Source: a virus. Taken from it: 64,000 nucleotides of DNA. Below, one piece after another: positions 25,784-33,887 of this stretch (its first letter is position 1; each line of letters starts with the position of its first letter). A model generated the notes under the pieces. The model was not told the origin of the DNA, did no database searches, and worked only from the letters and a program-made list of their open reading frames with translations. Both the position numbers and the translations under genes were made by a program. The stretch is from IMG/VR virus record IMGVR_UViG_3300042946_000581, positions 34,691 to 98,690 of that record, one strand, 5' to 3'.

Positions 25784-27295
25784 TTATTGTGTAAATAAAA
25801 TTTTATCTTTTAATTTCATTAAATTTTTCTTAACAAATGGCGTTAAAGTTTGATTAAAGTCATATTCAATCACTTTCATATTACCCTCAACATATCTAGT
25901 TTTACTTTCATAATGATATGCACTATGTGTTCCTACATTATAATTTTCAAAACCAACAAGTAATAATTTTAGATTTAATTCAACATCTTCAAAACAATCA
26001 ATATATTCCTCGTTAAACATTCCAATTTGTTTGAATGTATTTGTATTAATCATCATCAGTCCTCCTGTATTACCAATAACATTTGTAATATCTTTGTTAA
26101 AGTTATAATACGAACCTTTGTTTTTATTATCAGCAATAAGTGATTTATTTGATAATTTTAAATAAACTAAAATCCCATCGTGTTGAATTGTATTGTCTTC
26201 ATAATGTAGTCTACAACCAACTGTTCCTACTTTAGGTTTAGTCTTAAATACATTTAACATACCTAATACTACATCTGAGTTTAATTTTATATCATTATTA
26301 CAAAACAAAATATATTGATGGTTTTTGGTTAAATGATTTTTAACCACATCATTATTTATCTTTGCAAAATTATAATAATTATATTTGATTAATTTTATAT
26401 TATCTACACTATTAACCAACTCTTCAATTATATTAATTTCTTCTTCACTTGAACCCGTATCTGCAATAAAAATATCAAATAACATAGGATTACAATGTTC
26501 ATAAAAAGAATCAATACATTGAATTAATAATTCTATATTACCTTTTGTTGGTATAATTACCCCAACTTTACCTTTCAATTTAACATCTTTAATTTTGACT
26601 TCAGGAGTATAAATTGATGTTGGTTTTAAATCCAATGGTAATACATCTTTATATTTTTCAACAAACTTAATTTTACTATCAAAGAATTCTTGATTAGGTT
26701 GTCCTACAGATTCGTGAGTTATTTCAAATGAAGATGTAACCCCAATTTTAATTCCATCCAAATAGTTTGGAACACAAAATCCGTGGTCATAAAAATGGAA
26801 CTTACCAATTGTTTCATCAAATTTATGTTTAATCTTTGTCTTGTCAAAAGATATAAATAACCCATCAATAGTAACAACAGGAATTATAAATGGAAGCTTT
26901 GGTGAATAGTTATTAATCCACTTCTTTTGACCACTAGGATGATGCCAAACTTGTCCAACCATAGTTTGATTCATCCTCTCCCAATAAACCCCTGATTTGG
27001 GAAAATAACAAGAACCAGCCTTCCCAATTACCCCAAATTCGGAGTAATTGGAATAATCCTCCAATAATTTTTTACCCCAATCTTTTTCAAGTTTAATATC
27101 GTTATGACAACAAACAATGATATCATATATTGATTCAGTTATCCCACTATTGTAAACTTCGGCCAAAGAATATTGATTATTGTTTTGATATTCCAATATC
27201 TGAACGTCATTAAAACCCACACTATCTAATAGGTGAGTCTTAAATTTTTCATTATATTCTTTGTCCTTATGTGTTGAGTAAATTATTGTTATCAT
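25784..27295 (-). CDS. Two-domain glycosyltransferase (GT2 fold twice)
   Basis: 503 aa. The N-terminal about 215 residues form one GT-A-like unit (ITIIYSTHKDKEYNEKFKTH, IIVCCHNDIKLEKDWGKKLL). The second begins KVGVIIPTKGNIELLIQCID, followed by FIADTGSSEEEINIIEE, FCNNDIKLNSDVVLGML, GGLMMINTNTFKQIGMFNEE and FEDVELNLKLLL, a full GT2 set with the ED acceptor-side motif. Such fused enzymes make successive glycosidic bonds. Overlaps the next gene by 29 bases. Confidence 0.85.
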   Translation of the reverse strand: MITIIYSTHKDKEYNEKFKTHLLDSVGFNDVQILEYQNNNQYSLAEVYNSGITESIYDIIVCCHNDIKLEKDWGKKLLEDYSNYSEFGVIGKAGSCYFPKSGVYWERMNQTMVGQVWHHPSGQKKWINNYSPKLPFIIPVVTIDGLFISFDKTKIKHKFDETIGKFHFYDHGFCVPNYLDGIKIGVTSSFEITHESVGQPNQEFFDSKIKFVEKYKDVLPLDLKPTSIYTPEVKIKDVKLKGKVGVIIPTKGNIELLIQCIDSFYEHCNPMLFDIFIADTGSSEEEINIIEELVNSVDNIKLIKYNYYNFAKINNDVVKNHLTKNHQYILFCNNDIKLNSDVVLGMLNVFKTKPKVGTVGCRLHYEDNTIQHDGILVYLKLSNKSLIADNKNKGSYYNFNKDITNVIGNTGGLMMINTNTFKQIGMFNEEYIDCFEDVELNLKLLLVGFENYNVGTHSAYHYESKTRYVEGNMKVIEYDFNQTLTPFVKKNLMKLKDKILFTQ

Positions 27296-28007
27296 TATAC
27301 ATAAAATTAAGTGCTGTTAAATCTTCAATCTCATTAAAATTGTGTGAGATGTGATGTTTAATATCAAGTGTTTGTTTTGAATTTGCTCTACCTCTATTAA
27401 TTTTTTCATTAAACTCTTCAATTGTTTTTGAGAAATAATGATTAAGTTGAGCAATATCAATTGACGCATTTTTATTAAATGGTCCTTCATTTTTTAATTT
27501 GTTAGTATCATACCATTTAGAATTAATACAATGTGGATTTATAAAATGAGAAGTATGATTAAGTTTTGTTATTGTTTTTATATGTTGATTTATTGAATTT
27601 TGTCTTTTAGTAAATCTTTGTAACAAAGAATAATTATTATTAACAACTTCAGTTAATCCATTATCACCAAATAATACCCAATTAATACCTAACGTTGGAT
27701 AATCTTTATAATCGAGTAAAAAATCTTTAATATTTTTATGTTTTTTTAAAACTAAAAACTCATCAACATCAAAAAAAGCAGCCCAATCATATTCAGATTT
27801 ATACTTAGACAAGAATTCATTATAACACTCAACTTGTCTGTGTTTACCATTATATGGTTTTTTTATTATTTTTTCGTTTTCATATTTACAAGTCCAGTCA
27901 TTTTCAAAAATGTATATTTTATCAAAACCTAATTTTAAATGATATTCTACCCATTCCTTTATATAATAGTCTTCATTTTTGGCTATACAAACTAAACAAA
28001 CTCTCAT
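27267..28007 (-). CDS. Glycosyltransferase family 92/Glyco_tranf_2_4
   Basis: 246 aa. CLVCIAKNEDYYIKEWVEYH followed by LGFDKIYIFENDW and AAFFDVDEFLVLKKH is the signature of GT92-type transferases (K-N-E start, D-V-D-E metal site). NWVLFGDNGLTEV and HFINPHCI complete the domain. Reads as a complete single-domain enzyme. Confidence 0.85.
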   Translation of the reverse strand: MRVCLVCIAKNEDYYIKEWVEYHLKLGFDKIYIFENDWTCKYENEKIIKKPYNGKHRQVECYNEFLSKYKSEYDWAAFFDVDEFLVLKKHKNIKDFLLDYKDYPTLGINWVLFGDNGLTEVVNNNYSLLQRFTKRQNSINQHIKTITKLNHTSHFINPHCINSKWYDTNKLKNEGPFNKNASIDIAQLNHYFSKTIEEFNEKINRGRANSKQTLDIKHHISHNFNEIEDLTALNFMYNDNNNLLNT

Positions 28008-28564
28008 TTTTTTAAAATTGCAATATTGATTAATCCATCTTGGAAATCACTTTTAGTGACTTCATAATTTTTATTTTCTAAAAACTCGTGTAGATATTTA
28101 TTTTCTCCGTGAACAAATTCGTAATATATTGTATCAATTTTTATATTATCAAAATCAATACTTTTTATTATTTTATGGTCATAACTTTCAGCATCAACAA
28201 ATAAAATATCTAAATGATTAATTGAATATTTTTTAAATATATCACTTATAGTCATACATTTCACATTTAACTCAATAATGTTAGTTTGAACTTTATGTTT
28301 TAAAATGTGATTTTTATCAATTGATGATAATCTATGATATTTTTCAGATGTATAAAAAGTAATTGTTTTTTCATCAGGATTATCAGTTATAGCAATATTC
28401 TCAATAATGAAATTAAATTTTTGATAACATTTTTTAATACTTTCATTACAAAAATGTAATGGTTCAATAAATAAAAGAAATTCTATATTATTTGGTGGTA
28501 TCACGTTTAAAATATCTGTAAGATTATCAAACCCCTTATTTGTACCAATTTGAATTATTTTCAT
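28004..28564 (-). CDS. FkbM-family methyltransferase
   Basis: 186 aa. IGTNKGFDNLTDIL at motif I, LLFIEPLHFCNES, NIAITDNPDEKTITFYTSEK and DILFVDAESYDHKIIKSIDF match the FkbM domain order (S-x-K-I, D-x-E-G-x-D type). FkbM enzymes O-methylate sugars or polyketides; sugar methylation fits. Overlaps dUTPase by 4 bases. Confidence 0.85.
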   Translation of the reverse strand: MKIIQIGTNKGFDNLTDILNVIPPNNIEFLLFIEPLHFCNESIKKCYQKFNFIIENIAITDNPDEKTITFYTSEKYHRLSSIDKNHILKHKVQTNIIELNVKCMTISDIFKKYSINHLDILFVDAESYDHKIIKSIDFDNIKIDTIYYEFVHGENKYLHEFLENKNYEVTKSDFQDGLINIAILKK

Positions 28565-29163
28565 ATTCCAGTCGAGCCAAAACCTTTATCCGCTCTGTCA
28601 GTTTTATTTATTTCTTTTTTATTTACCAAATTAACCCACTTTCCATTAACCACAGAAGTTAATACAGCTTGAGCAATCTTCATTCCTTTATTAACCACAA
28701 ATTCGTGATTATTAACATTGAATAGAATAACCTTAACTTCGCCAGTATAACTATTATCAACAGTACCTGGAGAGTTCAATACCATAAGACCTTGTTTTAA
28801 TGCCAAACCACTCTTTGACCTAACTTGAATTTCAAAACCATCTTGGATTTCAAATGCTAATCCTGTTGAAATTAATGCTCTACCAAATGGGGGTAGGACA
28901 ACTTCTTCTGTTGAGTACAAATCAAACCCTGAATCACCATCATAATTATAAGATGGGTCAACTGCTTCAGGATTTAATTTAACGTAACCTAAATCCAATT
29001 TGGTTGTATGATTTAACATATCATTCTCAAGTTCTTCAAGGTTCAATCCAAACTCTTCATATAATTTATTATAATCAATTTCTTCCCCATTCTCATTAGC
29101 TTCAAGTAAGTGTTGTAATTTTATCGCAAATTCACCAATGTTTTCTAAATTGTCTAAACTCAT
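28561..29163 (-). CDS. dut: dUTP diphosphatase
   Basis: 200 aa. All five motifs of trimeric dUTPase are visible: DSGFDL (77-82), RSKSGL (115-120), GTVDNSYTGEVK (133-144) with catalytic Asp, GMKIAQ (160-165) and RADKGFGSTG (190-199). It hydrolyses dUTP to dUMP, keeping uracil out of phage DNA and feeding dTTP synthesis. A helical extension of about 58 residues precedes the catalytic core and is absent from typical 150-aa enzymes. It is wedged in the glycan block, with 4-base overlaps on both sides. Confidence 0.95.
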   Translation of the reverse strand: MSLDNLENIGEFAIKLQHLLEANENGEEIDYNKLYEEFGLNLEELENDMLNHTTKLDLGYVKLNPEAVDPSYNYDGDSGFDLYSTEEVVLPPFGRALISTGLAFEIQDGFEIQVRSKSGLALKQGLMVLNSPGTVDNSYTGEVKVILFNVNNHEFVVNKGMKIAQAVLTSVVNGKWVNLVNKKEINKTDRADKGFGSTGI

Positions 29164-29870
29164 TTTAATTCTTTTAATTTTTTAATTATTTCTATTAATA
29201 CATTTACATCTTTTTCACAATATTCTTTTATCCCTTCCAAGTTTTGTTTTTCCCAATATTCATTATGAACATTCTGACCAATTACTTCACCATTCTTTGG
29301 TGTCTCAACTCCAATATTTGAACACAACAAATCCAAAGAACCAATAGATGTATATGCCCCATATTGCCAAATTTCTTTGGTATCAATGGCTTTTATTTCC
29401 CAAGGTTTGGTATCATATGAAGGTAATATTGATGGTGGCATTAAACCATTAATAATCATTCGTTTTGCCAACATTGGAATGTCAAAATTTTTAAGATTAT
29501 GACCACACAGCCAAAAATCAAGTTTCCCACATTTAATTAATAATTTTTGAACATCTAACAAAAGTTTATGTTCGTCATTACCATAAAATGTTTGTTTTCT
29601 AACTGACCCATCATCTAGTACAAATGCAAAACTTATACAGATAATTTTAGCAAACTCAGGTATAAGTCCAGTTCTTGTACTAAAGACAATATTTTTTTGG
29701 TCAATTTCAATGTTAGAATCTTCAGGAAATCTTTTAAGAAACCAATCAAAATATTTATCAAATTGGTCAGCAACAGATGGGTTTAATGTTGAACATACAT
29801 CATAGTTTGGACAACACCCAACGGTTTCAATGTCCATAAAAAGAATCTTGGTTATTGGTTGTTTAATCAT
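29160..29870 (-). CDS. DnaQ-like 3'-5' exonuclease
   Basis: 236 aa. Exo I ILFMDIETVG (D-x-E at about residues 12-14), Exo II region CGHNLKNFDIPMLAKRM (N-x-x-x-F-D) and Exo III YCEKDVNVLIEIIK (Y-x-x-x-D). This is the RNase H-fold DEDDy pattern of PolB-like and proofreading exonucleases. Because the DNA polymerase at 56338 has its own exonuclease motifs, this one is likely for repair, recombination or RNA/DNA processing. Confidence 0.85.
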   Translation of the reverse strand: MIKQPITKILFMDIETVGCCPNYDVCSTLNPSVADQFDKYFDWFLKRFPEDSNIEIDQKNIVFSTRTGLIPEFAKIICISFAFVLDDGSVRKQTFYGNDEHKLLLDVQKLLIKCGKLDFWLCGHNLKNFDIPMLAKRMIINGLMPPSILPSYDTKPWEIKAIDTKEIWQYGAYTSIGSLDLLCSNIGVETPKNGEVIGQNVHNEYWEKQNLEGIKEYCEKDVNVLIEIIKKLKELK

Positions 29871-29874
29871 AATT

Positions 29875-31089
29875 TTATTTTATTAATGATTTGTAAAAAG
29901 AAGCTCTTGTTTTTGTAACATTTCTTAAATCGTACTTGTCTTTAACACTCTCATACAATCTTTCCCCAAGGTCGGTAATTAAATTGGGATTATGAACTAA
30001 AGTCTTAATATATTTCGCCCAATCACTATGATTTCTATTCTCGTGAACTAATAGAGCATTACCATCTCCAAAAATACCATTTTTCATTGTGTGATTCAAG
30101 TCAATTGTATAAGGACCAACTTCAGAAGCAATTAAAGCTTTTTTATAAAACCCAGCCTCAATAACTTTCAATTGAGACTTTACCCTATTAAAGATATGAT
30201 TTTTAATTGGTGCCATTGAAATATCAAACTTGGAATAATTTGTTGCATAAGTATTAATGTGTTTTGTCCAAACACGTCTATAAGGTAATGTTGTTGGATT
30301 TGGATATTCTTCATCTTTAAATTGATTTAAAAAGTTTTTATAGCCTTCGTCAATAATTGAATATTTGTTTGTGAAAATTTCTTCATATCTAACCCATACA
30401 GTTTCTTCAGGTTTAATAGGTCTTTGTTTTCTTTCACCAGTTGTTTGATTTATTTCAGTCACCGAACCTCTAGTATCAAAACCACACAATACATATTGAA
30501 CTTTATCTTTCAAATTTGCATTTTTACCAACAAATCCCTCCAATAGTTTTAAGTCGTGAAGATGTGAAGAACCACCTAACCATCCAACTCTAACTCTCTC
30601 AGATTCTTCTGTTGGTTGATTAAATTGTGACTCAGTAGGATTAATCGCATTAGGTAATATCACAACATTCCTATTCAGTTTTCTTATTTCATCTGCAAAG
30701 ATATTTGTTGTTGTTGTAACATAACTTGCGACTTTTAAGTTCGCCATAATCTTCTCGTGTATCTTATCTTGAACAATCAATGAATGTATTGGGTGTTCTT
30801 TTCCAGGTAGCCAATAATCATCCAAATCTACAATAACAACAATACCAAGTGATTTTAAAAAATTAATTAATGTTGGTGTTTGTTCATAAGTGTGTCCAAT
30901 ATTTCTATGAATATGAACAATTTGATATTGTTTCCAATAATTAACATTATTAATCTGTGGTTGATAATCTATATCCACATGAAAGTCATCTGGATACATA
31001 TTTTGTAACATAACATGGGGATCTACAGAACGAAATTTTCCTACACCGGTTGTGTCACTTGGGAGTACAAGTACTTTTATTTTTGACAT
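29875..31089 (-). CDS. GT-B fold glycosyltransferase (404 aa)
   Basis: 404 aa. N-terminal half: GVGKFRSVDPHVMLQNMYP, VHIHRNIGHTYEQ, VVIVDLDDYWLPGKEHPIHS; linker VVILPNAINPTE; C-terminal donor half: VRVGWLGGSSHLHDLKLLEG, FDISMAPIKNHIFNRVKSQL, IEAGFYKKALIASEVGPY. The order and motifs fit GT4-like enzymes with the R/K and E-x7-E loop. Topmost gene of the block; a strong terminator for the opposite direction of travel is not seen upstream, but a minus-strand terminator lies at 31164-31197, so this gene starts a new transcript. Confidence 0.8.
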   Translation of the reverse strand: MSKIKVLVLPSDTTGVGKFRSVDPHVMLQNMYPDDFHVDIDYQPQINNVNYWKQYQIVHIHRNIGHTYEQTPTLINFLKSLGIVVIVDLDDYWLPGKEHPIHSLIVQDKIHEKIMANLKVASYVTTTTNIFADEIRKLNRNVVILPNAINPTESQFNQPTEESERVRVGWLGGSSHLHDLKLLEGFVGKNANLKDKVQYVLCGFDTRGSVTEINQTTGERKQRPIKPEETVWVRYEEIFTNKYSIIDEGYKNFLNQFKDEEYPNPTTLPYRRVWTKHINTYATNYSKFDISMAPIKNHIFNRVKSQLKVIEAGFYKKALIASEVGPYTIDLNHTMKNGIFGDGNALLVHENRNHSDWAKYIKTLVHNPNLITDLGERLYESVKDKYDLRNVTKTRASFYKSLIK

Positions 31090-31163
31090 ATTTTATATTA
31101 TTTATCCCAAATTATAACCATAACTTTTTATTAATTCAATAGAATTGGAATAAAAAAACGAAA

Positions 31164-31197
31164 CCCCACACTTTGAATTTCTTCAGGGAATGTGGGG
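31164..31197 (-). terminator. Rho-independent terminator
   Basis: On the minus strand CCCCACA at the 5' arm, 20-base loop, TGTGGGG, then TTTCGTTTTTTT. It lies in the 133-base gap between the stop at 31223 and the glycosyltransferase start at 31089, so it separates the 33833-31223 run from the glycan block. Confidence 0.7.
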
Positions 31198-31222
31198 AAT
31201 AAGAATTTTAAATTTATAAAAT

Positions 31223-31831
31223 CTATTTGACTTTTTTGATACGAGTTACTTTACCTTCAAATATATGACTACCTACTCTAAATTGAAAGACATCATTTGA
31301 TTTACTTGTACTTTCAACTAATAAGCCATTTTCACCTAATACTTCTTCAATTGTTTCTCTAATCATATCTTTCAATGTATTCTTATCAACATTTAAACTA
31401 GTATTTTGAGGTGTTGTATATTCTTTAATTGGTTGTTTTTGTTTTTGGAATGGGTCAACATTATTAGCAACATCATTTTTCATTAACCTTGATGCTTTTT
31501 CAATTAAATCATTACTTAATACAGAAGAACCACCCATACTACTTGGTTGTGCAATTGGGTGTTCAATCATTAGACGTTTAATTTCATCAGGTAATTTTGA
31601 TGACATTATTCTATCTTTAGAATTAGTAAATTGTTGTGGTTGTTGAGCTACAGATGATTCCATCATAATATTTTGGGGAATATTATAACTTGCTTGTGGC
31701 GCTTGAAATTCTTGTAGTTGTGGTGTTGTTGGGTAGCTTTCATTGGCTTGTCCTCTTGGAGTGTTATTGTGAACATCCATTATTTTTTTGGAAATCATTA
31801 ATTTCCTCATTAAATCTTCTTCTGTTGGCAT
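31223..31831 (-). CDS. Assembly-type protein with Gln/Pro-rich middle
   Basis: 202 aa. Residues 1-22 helical, 23-145 Gln/Pro/Ser/Asn-rich (disordered), then a compact C-terminal domain NTLKDMIRETIEEVLGENGL and STSKSNDVFQFRVGSHIFEG ending in basic KKVK. The junction LLVE-S at residues 170-174 has L-x-E and splits the helix from the terminal beta module. I recognise this C-terminal pattern as frequent in large T4-like phages, but no function is established. A scaffold or core protein would fit. Confidence 0.65.
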   Translation of the reverse strand: MPTEEDLMRKLMISKKIMDVHNNTPRGQANESYPTTPQLQEFQAPQASYNIPQNIMMESSVAQQPQQFTNSKDRIMSSKLPDEIKRLMIEHPIAQPSSMGGSSVLSNDLIEKASRLMKNDVANNVDPFQKQKQPIKEYTTPQNTSLNVDKNTLKDMIRETIEEVLGENGLLVESTSKSNDVFQFRVGSHIFEGKVTRIKKVK

Positions 31832-31834
31832 ATT

Positions 31835-32224
31835 TTATATTATATCAAATTTTGCGTTTATTATTACTCTATCCATACTTTTATCACCATTTGGATTATA
31901 GTTTGGTCTAGGTGTTTCAAATTTCTCTCCACTTGGTTTTAAGGATAATATTTTATCTAACCTAAACAATCTCCAACTTGGGAGAGGTCTTTTACCAATA
32001 TAATCTCTATGAGATGAACCTTCAATATCCCAAGCTCTTAAAACTGGATTACCCGCTTTACTATAACCAAAACAAACTGGTTCTATTTCACGCAATCCAC
32101 GACCTCCAGGTTCATCACCATTATAGTAAATGATAATTTTATTTTTCTTTTTGATGGCATCAATGACACTATCAATTGACGCCATTTCTAAGATAAGAGA
32201 TTTAGTAATGTTGTAAAGTTTCAT
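31835..32224 (-). CDS. WYL-like domain protein
   Basis: 129 aa. N-terminus MKLYNITKSLILE-M (I-L-E at 11-13) resembles the targeting peptides described here. Then IIIYYNGDEPGGRGLREIEP with CFGYSKAGNPVLRAWDIEGS and LPSWRLFRLDKILSLKPSG is the core of a WYL-type SH3-like beta fold (strand, R-x-I-x-P, then R-L-D-K-I). WYL domains bind nucleic acid or small ligands in regulators. Here it has no DNA-binding partner domain. Stop and start overlap the next gene by one base. Confidence 0.65.
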   Translation of the reverse strand: MKLYNITKSLILEMASIDSVIDAIKKKNKIIIYYNGDEPGGRGLREIEPVCFGYSKAGNPVLRAWDIEGSSHRDYIGKRPLPSWRLFRLDKILSLKPSGEKFETPRPNYNPNGDKSMDRVIINAKFDII

Positions 32225-32517
32225 TACGCACTTGGTGTTGTATAAGGTTTGTCTGGTTGATATTCATTGATAACTTTTTGAGTACGTCTTTCAACAATAT
32301 CTTGTATTGCCCCGGCCGCTTGGTTATAAACGTCCAAAAAATCTCCAGTTCCTTTACCTTGTTGGTCACCATCAGCAATTGCGTTAGGGTTTACGGAAGA
32401 ATATTCAAATGTTTTCCCATAATCATTTTTAGGTAAAAGTTTTCTTCTTTCAATATCGGCAATTGAAGATAGGTCATTACTTGGTTGTTCAAAATTTAAT
32501 GGTTCTGTTACTGGCAT
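32224..32517 (-). CDS. Hypothetical protein (97 aa)
   Basis: 97 aa, acidic, Pro/Asp/Asn-rich with an amphipathic helix FLDVYNQAAGAIQDIVERR near the end. No family recognised. One-base overlaps/spacing to both neighbours indicate the same operon. Confidence 0.55.
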   Translation of the reverse strand: MPVTEPLNFEQPSNDLSSIADIERRKLLPKNDYGKTFEYSSVNPNAIADGDQQGKGTGDFLDVYNQAAGAIQDIVERRTQKVINEYQPDKPYTTPSA

Positions 32518-32518
32518 A

Positions 32519-32992
32519 TTAAATTATTGTTTTAATTATTTCATTTATTCTTTTTAGACTTTCGGTTACTTCTAAATTATATGTCGCCAATGTATTTTTA
32601 TGTTGTTGGCTTGGCCTATTATCATAACTTAAGTTTTGATTTTTTTGATGGGTTTGAATATATTGATTTGGGAGAACAGTGGATTTAATATCTTTTGACA
32701 TATCAACATTGTCCCTCATTGATGTTAATGTATTATTAACCCAAGTTTTAACATAGTCCGCTCCATTCAATATAAAAGGCATATCAGTTTTATCTCCAGT
32801 GTAATTATCAAAGAAGTTTTTCATTCTTTTTAATTGTTGATAAGTCACAAATCCAGAATCTCTTAATTCTTTATTTCTTCTATATCCTTCAGTTTTATCG
32901 TTGGCGTTGGGGATAGAATCATTGCATTGTTTTAAATAAAAAACAATTTGTTCAGGTAACTCAATTTTATCTCCGTACAAATCCTTATTCAT
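32519..32992 (-). CDS. Hypothetical helical protein (157 aa)
   Basis: 157 aa, charged and helical throughout; contains IVFYLKQCNDSIPNANDKTE and NKELRDSGFVTYQQLKRMKN. No catalytic motif. Overlaps the next gene (32985) by 8 bases. Its neighbours on both sides carry propeptide-like N-termini, so it could belong to the head/core assembly set. Confidence 0.55.
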   Translation of the reverse strand: MNKDLYGDKIELPEQIVFYLKQCNDSIPNANDKTEGYRRNKELRDSGFVTYQQLKRMKNFFDNYTGDKTDMPFILNGADYVKTWVNNTLTSMRDNVDMSKDIKSTVLPNQYIQTHQKNQNLSYDNRPSQQHKNTLATYNLEVTESLKRINEIIKTII

Positions 32993-33833
32993 TTTTCTTT
33001 AAAATATTAATTAATTTATTAATACTTATTCCTTCTTTCTTTGCTAAATTTTTTATTGCTTCTAAGTTCTTGTTTATAATTTTACTCAATCCACTAGCAT
33101 CACTATCTTTTTCCATAATATCGTGATTATTGCCTTTTTTAGTTAAAATGTCCTCAACCATTTTAATCATTTTTTGTTTTCTAATTTCATCTAATTTTTC
33201 TTTTTCTACTAGTCTTTGTTTTAGAACTTTTTTCCCATCTTTTGACCTATGAACTTTTTGTCCCATTAATTTTCCTAATTGTTTAGTTCTATTTAATCTT
33301 TCTTCAGGGTCATCAATTCCTAATTTTTTTAAGGTTTTCATTGTGTTATTGAAGTCCATAAATTCAGTATCATCGTAAGCAAAAGCATCTTTCATATTGA
33401 TTTCATTTACATTGTCGTTCTCTTCATTTTCACCATAAAGTCTACGTCCACCACCATACGCAAATGTAAGTCCTGGTACTCTGGTACTATCAATTGTTTG
33501 ATCCATTGTTTTCTTTGGATGCGTCCACATATTATATATTGGTGTTTTTGACGTTAAAAATGTACCATCAGAGTCAACATATTCATCAAGTTCAACTGAG
33601 TCTAAATCTTTCTCAATTTCTTTTTTTGATGCTTTGTTTTTTAAATTAATATGTTTACCAATTATATTTTTTATTTTGGTGTAACTTTTTTTATTAAATT
33701 TTCTTTTCCCCTCATTTTTCTTTGATTCTGATATTGTACCATAAACAGAATAACTTAACACAAAGTCATTCCCATTACTCTCCAAAAGAAAATAACAATA
33801 ATCATTAAAGTATTCTTTTTTATAATTGTTCAT
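32985..33833 (-). CDS. Capsid-targeted basic protein (282 aa)
   Basis: 282 aa. N-terminus ends DYCYFLLE-S (L-L-E at 16-18), a likely prohead cleavage site. A second junction is possible near VNEINMKDAF. Very rich in Lys and Asp; residues 60-160 contain DPEERLNRTKQLGKLMGQ and the C-terminal 80 residues are long helices (KLDEIRKQKMIKMVEDILTK). This charge pattern is common in internal head or scaffold proteins, but no family is recognised. Its own late box lies 15 bases upstream. Confidence 0.65.
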   Translation of the reverse strand: MNNYKKEYFNDYCYFLLESNGNDFVLSYSVYGTISESKKNEGKRKFNKKSYTKIKNIIGKHINLKNKASKKEIEKDLDSVELDEYVDSDGTFLTSKTPIYNMWTHPKKTMDQTIDSTRVPGLTFAYGGGRRLYGENEENDNVNEINMKDAFAYDDTEFMDFNNTMKTLKKLGIDDPEERLNRTKQLGKLMGQKVHRSKDGKKVLKQRLVEKEKLDEIRKQKMIKMVEDILTKKGNNHDIMEKDSDASGLSKIINKNLEAIKNLAKKEGISINKLINILKKNE

Positions 33834-33848
33834 TAATAATTTTTCTTA

Positions 33849-33855
33849 ATAAATA
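33849..33855 (-). promoter_or_regulatory. Putative late promoter box TATTTAT
   Basis: TATTTAT on the minus strand, 15 bases before the start at 33833. It is back to back with the + strand box at 33869, making a divergent promoter pair in a 54-base gap. Confidence 0.5.
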
Positions 33856-33868
33856 CTTCGGTTTAGAG

Positions 33869-33875
33869 TATTTAT
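33869..33875 (+). promoter_or_regulatory. Putative late promoter box TATTTAT
   Basis: TATTTATCATAAAAAAA, 12 bases before the ATG at 33888, opposite the minus-strand box at 33849. Confidence 0.5.
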
Positions 33876-33887
33876 CATAAAAAAAGA

